A stretch of 6,395 nucleotides of DNA, taken from NCBI GenBank assembly GCA_025355035.1, contig JANXLS010001050.1, positions 1 through 6,395 of the forward strand. The letters run 5' to 3'. The position numbers and the translations under genes are program-made. Under the pieces are notes generated by a model. It was not told the origin of the DNA and did not search any database. It worked only from the letters and a program-made list of their open reading frames with translations. Shown here one piece after another: positions 6,001 through 6,395 of the stretch. The stretch's first letter is position 1. Every line of letters starts with the position of its first letter. This stretch comes from Planctomycetota bacterium. Lineage in GTDB: Bacteria; Planctomycetota; SZUA-567; H5-PLA8.

Positions 6001-6395
6001 TTAAAGCCCTGAACACCCACTTGGATCGAGACCACGTTGCTGCCCATCGTATAGAATGTATTCGCAGGCAAATCGACTGTGAACGGACTATCGACCGTGA
6101 TCGCAGTCGCGCTGGTGACTGCCGTGACCGTCTTGGTCTGGCCCGCCGCGGTGATCGTGCTGCCGATCAGCAAGCGTCCACTAGCTGCCAACCCGTTGAA
6201 GTTCGTTTGGGTACCGGTAATGACCGTTCCCACCGACGAGATCGTGCCATAGCCCAAACCTTGAGCATTGGTGGACGTTATCCCCGCGTTGTACTGTGTG
6301 CTGTTGTCGCTCAACAACCGCAATGTGCTGAGACCCATGCTGACTGTACAAGGTATGTTCATGACCGGATTACTGTTCACCGGCTGGAAGCCCAG
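1..6395 (-). CDS. Internal fragment of a giant autotransporter-repeat / PA14 surface protein, open at both ends
   Basis: One minus-strand frame (codons on plus triplets starting at 3, 6, 9 ... 6393) reads through the whole window with no stop, giving 2,131 codons; bases 1-2 belong to the next codon. I checked the phase at many points from 6395 down to 5 and found no frameshift. The product is dominated by Thr, Gly, Asn, Ser, Val and Ala, with few charged residues and about five Cys, as expected of an exported beta-rich protein. Recognisable parts are six autotransporter-associated beta-strand repeats (LxLxGxNTYTGxT type), a PA14 domain, a passenger-end 'APG' module, an SGNW-type module, and two families of repeated modules. 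Such proteins are usually secreted and act in adhesion or matrix formation; that role is inferred. The signal peptide, the C-terminal anchor or beta-barrel, and any promoter lie outside the window, so the secretion route is unknown. Residue numbers in other entries count from residue 1 at 6395-6393. Confidence 0.93.
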   Translation of the reverse strand, partial: MGFQPVNSNPVMNIPCTVSMGLSTLRLLSDNSTQYNAGITSTNAQGLGYGTISSVGTVITGTQTNFNGLAASGRLLIGSTITAAGQTKTVTAVTSATAITVDSPFTVDLPANTFYTMGSNVVSIQVGVQGFNSGQTEYLKDINIGNAQLNLIAGSNQNIGFFGTVTLATGTTQTWHNLATAAANGGFTIGGPIAGSGTLIKTANAGVNGLLTMTSTVNGTSTGTIIINSSTFNVTGVTGVAGQGGNGAATINLNSPSVMNIAGGNTGNGTINVGTGSTLNLTSTAPYFGNAGGPVVVSTGGIVSDNGSITGLLTVNNGGLATIQSPFGTASTVNNSGTLSVIGTVSGLLTDNNGGVATLSGTVSLVNNVTVNTGGIFAIDNVSAGSKNNRIASTATVTMQGGTFTMNSPANAVSTESFTSLIAGAGSSTITLSPTLPLSGSPDVQVTVGTISQNGGTLTLNRSGLSPNDPNLFVTSGVTAGVTTFPYITVNEANGYSALGFYDGTLGIIAQAGIVTYTSVKSGNWDDSTVWTSPTGVTFPGSADIANIQPSHVIDLHGVNQAVSVLNINGSNSGASLTGAAGVKLVVGASLNITGASANGVRGEYYDWHNAADRTLFVQAKQLTGTAATLTLLGSMNNVATGNYVRVALNPADSLFDGLRQVTVVGQTITFTTATSGTVAFTRCGGTTHRVLGGTIATPATTNPITVTNKQLTSNVVTLTTSAAHGLTVTQSITVSLGDPVFDGTFQLLSAAGSTLTYARTNANVVSTPVTNTATTTVAVAPETSRIDAIPYYIGGTKSPTIPNLDNVSTNSFRWTGYFEAPTSEAYTFYVATDDGGHLLFNNTEMVFGDYSAGGHGVQETNNVIPVGALTAGTRYPFEMVVQNSGGNGSAALYFSTPSLGKSLVPAQALSADGPIAVSANIDFGSNAINISHNGNGIATISGVITGSNGANLAAGLGSAGQLILTGNNTYTGTTSVGGSNLIANAPLTVGVSSSTGLGDVTVVSASLGGTGGIAGNVTLNNTVGVALAPGNSAPSSSMTLASVGTLNIGGNLTVLGSNAALNFDVGSLANTDVANVTGTVALSGTLNVAIKPGFDQANSPFTLIKAGGTITDNTLTIAPIPGYTATYTVDNTSSPKRVLLNLTNATTAPAYTWNATGGGISLNDLTLSTNTSLWTTPISWLNSTLPVPSSNTVLNFNLNSASYVSNNNNTNLPFLLNRLNYANSTGANTIAGFGLRFASSNGVAPIFDQSITQTGTLSNQALTLRDSIVLDTSLTFQGAGTGAVTMDVVTAHPSLNFTYTSPSAITGAGGITFNNLYSVNLLGNNTYAGPTTLQAGFVGVGGAQGPLPATTGQGTVAVAASTNVWTGTGTNYLVDIKVGDQITAAGQTGTVSGITSATSLTTQATISATAIAASAYTITHATGNFLAGTGTVTCNNTTTVTGTGTTFGTDIKVGDSIIVDGAGIVTVTAISSATSMITSATPGQFTNPTNFIILHPSATSTAGTGTISTNAAATTTITGNGTNFLSLNQVLPGDCLVVSGQTPQVVVSIQSDTQLTLGGAFGATQTNASYAVVRPTSTGLSNTTVNFVPGSNLTEPGTITTTGTTAVTGIGTTFTGTLIINAVNVGDLITAGGATQVITAVGSATTLTTAAPLPTVTTSAFTITHNGTLRTNAGTFTLNNPLNVTGDFGLNSGAGANPLTLTSGFSLGTNSTQRKITVGLAAAEQANLLGNISDTAGGFAKLGLGTLQLGGTSTFTGPVDLGNGKTIFNNAANLGAGSVLNLSNGANAATFSYNGAGTTTLAQTSGTWNGAITVEFANNTVTGSSVAGTGTATVVTGNPSVLTTSLANGAIVLGDAIVIQGITPMVVTGITNTSTFSVQPAVTSATAAPFTIVHNPVGPKLVMNEAMAGSAVFTKTNNPANNILSNWVLSGNNSFTGNVTINNGSVTAANSNSFGTSAKTVNVTNGSVGNTQLHLDNLGGANITIPSGISFVTSNSLYSAANFGTVVNDAGNNSILGNFSVNGGGGFTSLNVQAGSLTCAGNFTITANATRSLFLRGNGPGVLSGVLADQSAGGSFALSVAKDFGANTWTLAGASTYSGTSTVSAGTLSFGQSSNLGNASNTNFVSVGGG
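42..128 (-). repeat. Autotransporter-associated beta-strand repeat at the downstream edge
   Basis: TWTLAGASTYSGTSTVSAG followed by TLSFGQSSNLG matches the PF12951 core. The chain then continues NASNTNFVSVGGG and leaves the window at position 3 with no stop, so further repeats and the true C terminus lie beyond the edge. Confidence 0.8.
155..524 (-). other. Beta-helix-like stretch between the last two repeats
   Basis: The chain includes KTVNVTNGSVG, QLHLDNLGGANITIPSG, SLYSAANFGTVVNDAGNNS, LGNFSVNGGGG, LNVQAGSLTCAGNFTI and GPGVLSGVLADQSAGG. The IxxxxGxxSxxG spacing and the VLSGVLADQ strand are typical of the segment between beta-strand repeats. One Cys lies at 276-278. The segment leads directly into the last repeat. 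No enzymatic motif is present. Confidence 0.5.
525..629 (-). repeat. Autotransporter-associated beta-strand repeat
   Basis: NILSNWVLSGNNSFTGNVTI then NNGSVTAANSNSFG shows the LSGNNSFTGN core with the trailing 'V.NGSV.AANS.SFG' strand characteristic of the family. The upstream residues AVFTKTNNPANN supply the usual TK lead-in. It follows the sixth ~70-residue module directly. Confidence 0.82.
711..911 (-). repeat. Dispersed ~70-residue module, copy 6 (residues 1829-1895)
   Basis: It reads GTGTATVVTGNPS, then IVLGDAIVIQGITPMVVTG, then ITNTSTFSVQPAVTSA, and ends FTIVHNPVG. The order of VTG strand, GDxI turn, G(I)TxxVVTxI strand and FTIVHN end strand matches the tandem cluster (compare YTITH and FTITHN). 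It is preceded by TWNGAITVEF and NNTVTGSSV and followed by PKLVMNEAMAG and a new beta-strand repeat, so it sits alone between two beta-strand repeats. Confidence 0.72.
1060..1184 (-). repeat. Autotransporter-associated beta-strand repeat
   Basis: FAKLGLGTLQLGGTSTFTGP followed by VDLGNGKTIFNNAANLG fits the family pattern K.G.GTL.L.G...(Y/F)TG with a trailing strand. The Lys of KLGLG corresponds to the 'LxKxGxGxL' lead-in. It lies after the four tandem modules and before the sixth copy of that module. Confidence 0.78.
1185..1397 (-). other. Linker from tandem modules to the next beta-strand repeat
   Basis: The chain runs LRTNAGTFTLNNPLNVTGDFG, LTLTSGFSLGTNS, RKITVGLAAAEQANLLGNIS. Strands such as TFTLNNPLNV and ITVGL lead to GNISDTAGGF, a standard lead-in to the following repeat. 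The stretch TQRKITVGL contains one of the few basic pairs. No domain of known function is recognised. Confidence 0.45.
1398..2333 (-). repeat. Four tandem ~70-residue modules (residues 1355-1666)
   Basis: Copies lie at 2333-2133, 2105-1908, 1880-1671 and 1604-1398. Each begins GT(V/I), carries a VTGxGTxF or ITGNGTNF strand (WTGTGTNY in the first), a (V/P)GDxI or GDCL turn, and an IxSxT strand (ITSATSLTT, ISSATSMIT, IQSDTQLTL, VGSATTLTT), and ends in a YTITH, FIILHPS, YAVVRP or FTITHNG strand. Spacing between copies is 225 to 273 bases, with short linkers. DNA identity between copies is low, so the duplications are old or the copies have been selected for divergence. Copies 2 and 3 each hold a Cys (2091-2093 and 1788-1790). 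I cannot name the family; each unit looks like a small beta sandwich. Confidence 0.82.
2349..2471 (-). repeat. Autotransporter-associated beta-strand repeat opening the second unit
   Basis: GGITFNNLYSVNLLGNNTYAGPTTLQ then AGFVGVGGAQG shows the LxGNNTYxGxTT core of PF12951. It is the first full repeat of the second unit and is followed after a few residues by four tandem ~70-residue modules, an unusual neighbour for such a repeat. It would form a beta-helix rung. Confidence 0.8.
2472..2955 (-). other. Start of a second passenger-like unit
   Basis: Soon after the APG module the chain reads YTWNATGGG, LWTTPISWLNS and PSSNTVLNFNLNSAS, then LPFLLNRLNYANS, TIAGFGLRFASS, APIFDQSITQTG and ALTLRDSIVLDTSLTFQGAG. 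New cycles of beta-strand-repeat proteins typically begin with a 'W.......W....P....TVLNF' segment and continue 'L..L.F....TI.G..L.F', then 'I....LT...SI....L...G.G'. It continues in frame into the repeat at 2471. A run of four Asn codons lies at 2766-2777. The assignment follows family layout, not a search. Confidence 0.65.
2964..3398 (-). other. Passenger-end 'APG' module (residues ~1000-1144)
   Basis: The order is VTVVSASLGGTGGIAGNVTL, then VALAPGSSSS (APG at 3303-3311), GTLNIGGNLTVLGS, ALNFDVG, DVANVTGTVALSGTLNVAI, SPFTLIKAGG, and YTVDNTSSPKRVLLNL. This matches a well-known terminal segment of beta-strand-repeat proteins: 'GxGTVxGNVT...LAPGxS', then 'L.I.GNLTL', 'D.L.VTG...L.GTL.V', 'F.LI...G', and a closing VxLxL strand. 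It normally marks the end of a repeat region before the transporter barrel or a sorting signal. Here the chain continues for about 980 more residues within the window. Confidence 0.75.
3423..3512 (-). repeat. Autotransporter-associated beta-strand repeat, clear copy
   Basis: QLILTGNNTYTGTTSVGG followed by NLIANAPLTVG is close to the PF12951 consensus (LxLxGxNTYTGxTxVxxGxL). The lead-in GLGSAG lies just upstream in protein order. This copy sits between the PA14 body and the 'APG' passenger-end module, the usual arrangement for the last repeat of a passenger. It would form a rung of a right-handed beta-helix. Confidence 0.85.
4086..4268 (-). repeat. KQLT module, copy 2 (residues 710-770)
   Basis: It starts KQLTSNVVTLTTSAAHGLTV, then ITVSLGDPVFDGTFQL, then STLTYARTNANVVST. 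The 'T.AAHG(L/F).V...ITVS....FDGT' order is a recurrent pattern in phage tail and giant surface proteins and forms a compact beta module. This copy is closer to that pattern than copy 1, which has lost the AHG motif. It ends just before the PA14 body. Two tandem copies at one site suggest expansion of an inserted module. Confidence 0.72.
4335..4535 (-). repeat. KQLT module, copy 1 (residues 621-687)
   Basis: It starts KQLTGTAATLTLLG and contains SLFDGLRQVTVVGQTITFTT, then VAFTRCGGT. It aligns with the next module over its whole length: KQLT at the start, a T-rich strand, a DxxFDGxxQ turn, and a final TxTxTxA strand. The period between the two is 267 bases (89 residues). It lies between the RGEYYD strand and the PA14 body. 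One of the protein's rare Cys residues (4344-4346) is here. The family resembles small beta modules of phage structural proteins by eye only. Confidence 0.7.
4600..4850 (-). other. SGNW-type beta module (residues 516-598)
   Basis: The segment opens TYTSVKSGNWDDSTVW (SGNWDDSTVW near 4833-4803), then FPGSADIANIQPSHVIDLHG, VSVLNINGSNSG, and VKLVVGASLNIT. The order SGNW, DxxxW, a PGxxD turn, a 'GH/SHVIDL' strand and a 'LNING' strand is characteristic of small beta modules in bacterial surface proteins, sometimes described as G8-like. It directly precedes the RGEYYD start of the PA14 region. Its function is probably structural or carbohydrate-binding, which is not shown by the sequence. Confidence 0.55.
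4860..5096 (-). other. Passenger-end linker to the SGNW module
   Basis: After VGTISQNGGTLTLNRSG the chain reads DPNLFVTSGV, TTFPYITVNEANGYSALGFY and GTLGIIAQA. In related proteins a similar stretch (a 'GV.GG.....VNG.DFATY...GI' type of sequence) closes a repeat cycle before the next block. The aromatic content is higher than in the flanking repeats. No catalytic residues are recognised. Confidence 0.45.
5097..5300 (-). other. Passenger-type module with TGGxxxxDN and NNRI motifs (residues 366-433)
   Basis: The order VTVNTGGIFAIDN, SKNNRIAST, VTMQGGTFTM, AVSTESFTSLIAGAGSS and TITLSP follows a layout common in long beta-strand-repeat proteins: a 'G..L.LDN' strand, an 'N.NRI/L.D.A' strand, a 'V.L.GGT' strand, then 'SE..G.L.L..G.ST'. 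This cassette usually sits near the end of one passenger cycle. It supports reading 6041-4860 as one complete structural unit. The assignment comes from family knowledge and motif order, without a profile search. Confidence 0.62.
5262..5477 (-). repeat. Tandem 36-residue (108-base) repeat, two copies (residues 307-378)
   Basis: The first copy starts GSITGLLTVNNGGLATI and the second GTVSGLLTDNNGGVATL, exactly 36 codons apart (first codons at 5475-5477 and 5367-5369). Each begins with a GLLTxNNGGxAT core; the second halves are less alike but both contain a VNN and a later Gly-rich turn. On the DNA, the plus-strand string ccgccattgttg recurs in both (near 5331 and 5442). The repeat probably adds rungs to a beta-helix. 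The second copy runs into the next module. Confidence 0.68.
5478..5696 (-). other. Gly/Asn-rich beta-helix-like stretch
   Basis: This links the diverged repeat to the 36-residue tandem repeat. It contains GVTGVAGQGGNGAATINL, MNIAGGNTGNGTINVG and STLNLTSTAPYFG. Evenly spaced Gly-Asn turns between short strands are the pattern of parallel beta-helix rungs. There are no charged clusters or cysteines, and no separate family is recognised. Confidence 0.45.
5697..5837 (-). repeat. Autotransporter-associated beta-strand repeat, diverged copy (residues 187-233)
   Basis: The segment runs FTIGGPIAGSGTLIKTANAG, then LLTMTSTVNGTSTGTIIIN. The 'I-GSGTLIKT' lead-in matches the family pattern I.G.G.L.K.G.G, and the STVNGTSTGTIIIN part replaces the usual NTYTGxTTV strand. 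It is weaker than the copies at 3423-3512 and 2349-2471. It would form one or two rungs of a parallel beta-helix in the passenger region. The assignment comes from motif recognition only. Confidence 0.6.
5838..6041 (-). other. Beta-rich stretch leading into the first passenger-like unit
   Basis: The translation alternates hydrophobic and polar residues, for example NVVSIQVGVQG, YLKDINIGNAQLNL and FFGTVTLATG, followed by TQTWHNLATAAANGG. Such sequence commonly precedes a beta-strand repeat in this protein class, where it forms rungs of a beta-helix. No catalytic motif or cysteine is seen. It is contiguous and in frame with both neighbours. I do not assign it to a named family. Confidence 0.45.
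6042..6248 (-). repeat. Dispersed ~70-residue module, copy 1 (residues 50-118)
   Basis: This module begins GTISSVGTVITGTQTNF, passes through ITAAGQTKTVTAVTSAT, and ends at the strand FYTMG. It shares a layout with five other segments: GT, a strand containing VTGxGTxF, a short linker, a (V/I)GxxI turn, a GQT or GIT turn, the strand TVTAVTSAT, and a final aromatic strand. This copy has IGSTI where most have VGDxI, so it is one of the more diverged. It stands alone, about 1,300 residues before the tandem cluster. The family is not named with certainty; by eye it resembles small beta modules of phage tail fibres and giant surface proteins. Confidence 0.72.
6249..6395 (-). other. Beta-rich segment at the upstream edge, unassigned (residues 1-49)
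   Basis: This is the most N-terminal part of the protein visible here. It includes PVMNIPCTVSMG and LSTLRLLSDNS, the second being hydrophobic/polar alternation typical of beta strands, and it has one of the rare Cys residues (6348-6350). It leads into the first dispersed ~70-residue module. It is not a signal peptide: there is no basic start or hydrophobic core, and the frame remains open upstream. I do not recognise a family for it. It could be the tail of a preceding beta-strand repeat. Confidence 0.4.

Noticed and set aside
1..6395. Possible CRISPR array, tRNA, promoter or terminator within the window
   Set aside because: The repeats are coding, in frame and too long and diverged for CRISPR. 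I saw no cloverleaf or strong hairpin with a T-run, and there is no intergenic space.
6249..6395. Gene start within the upstream edge
   Set aside because: There are Met codons (for example 6360-6362 and 6336-6338), but the frame is open upstream of them, no signal peptide follows, and the surrounding sequence is ordinary repeat-like beta sequence.

Overview
The window lies entirely inside one very large protein gene on the minus strand. The minus frame whose codons cover plus-strand triplets 3-5, 6-8 and so on to 6393-6395 has no stop codon anywhere: 2,131 sense codons. Neither the gene's start nor its stop is visible. The product is rich in Thr, Gly, Asn, Ser, Val and Ala, poor in charged residues, and nearly free of Cys (about five seen). 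It is built from beta-strand repeats typical of giant secreted surface proteins that carry autotransporter-associated beta-strand repeats (Pfam PF12951 family). No RNA gene, mobile element, CRISPR array, promoter or terminator was found, and no plus-strand frame looks like a real gene.

Reading along the protein (high to low coordinates): 6395-6249 is an unassigned beta-rich stretch. 6248-6042 is one dispersed copy of a ~70-residue module. About 6041-4860 is a first passenger-like unit, with an autotransporter-type repeat (5837-5697), a 36-residue tandem repeat (5477-5262) and a TGGxxxxDN/NNRI-type module (5300-5097). 4850-4600 is an SGNW-type beta module. 4598-3666 looks like a PA14 domain whose first strand (RGEYYD) is separated from the rest by two tandem ~65-residue modules (period 89 residues). 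3512-2964 is a beta-strand repeat followed by an 'APG' passenger-end module. 2955-2349 opens a second passenger-like unit. 2333-1398 holds four tandem copies of the ~70-residue module. 1184-42 holds three further beta-strand repeats and a sixth copy of the ~70-residue module.

The likely role is an exported, extended, mostly beta-helical adhesin or surface-layer-like protein, with PA14 and the inserted modules as candidate binding heads. This rests on domain architecture only. The organism cannot be fixed from sequence alone. Moderate GC and giant mosaic proteins of this kind suggest a planctomycete, verrucomicrobial or related environmental bacterium, held at low confidence. No multi-gene system is visible. 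The unusual points are the gene's size, its mosaic structure, the split PA14 domain and the six-copy module.
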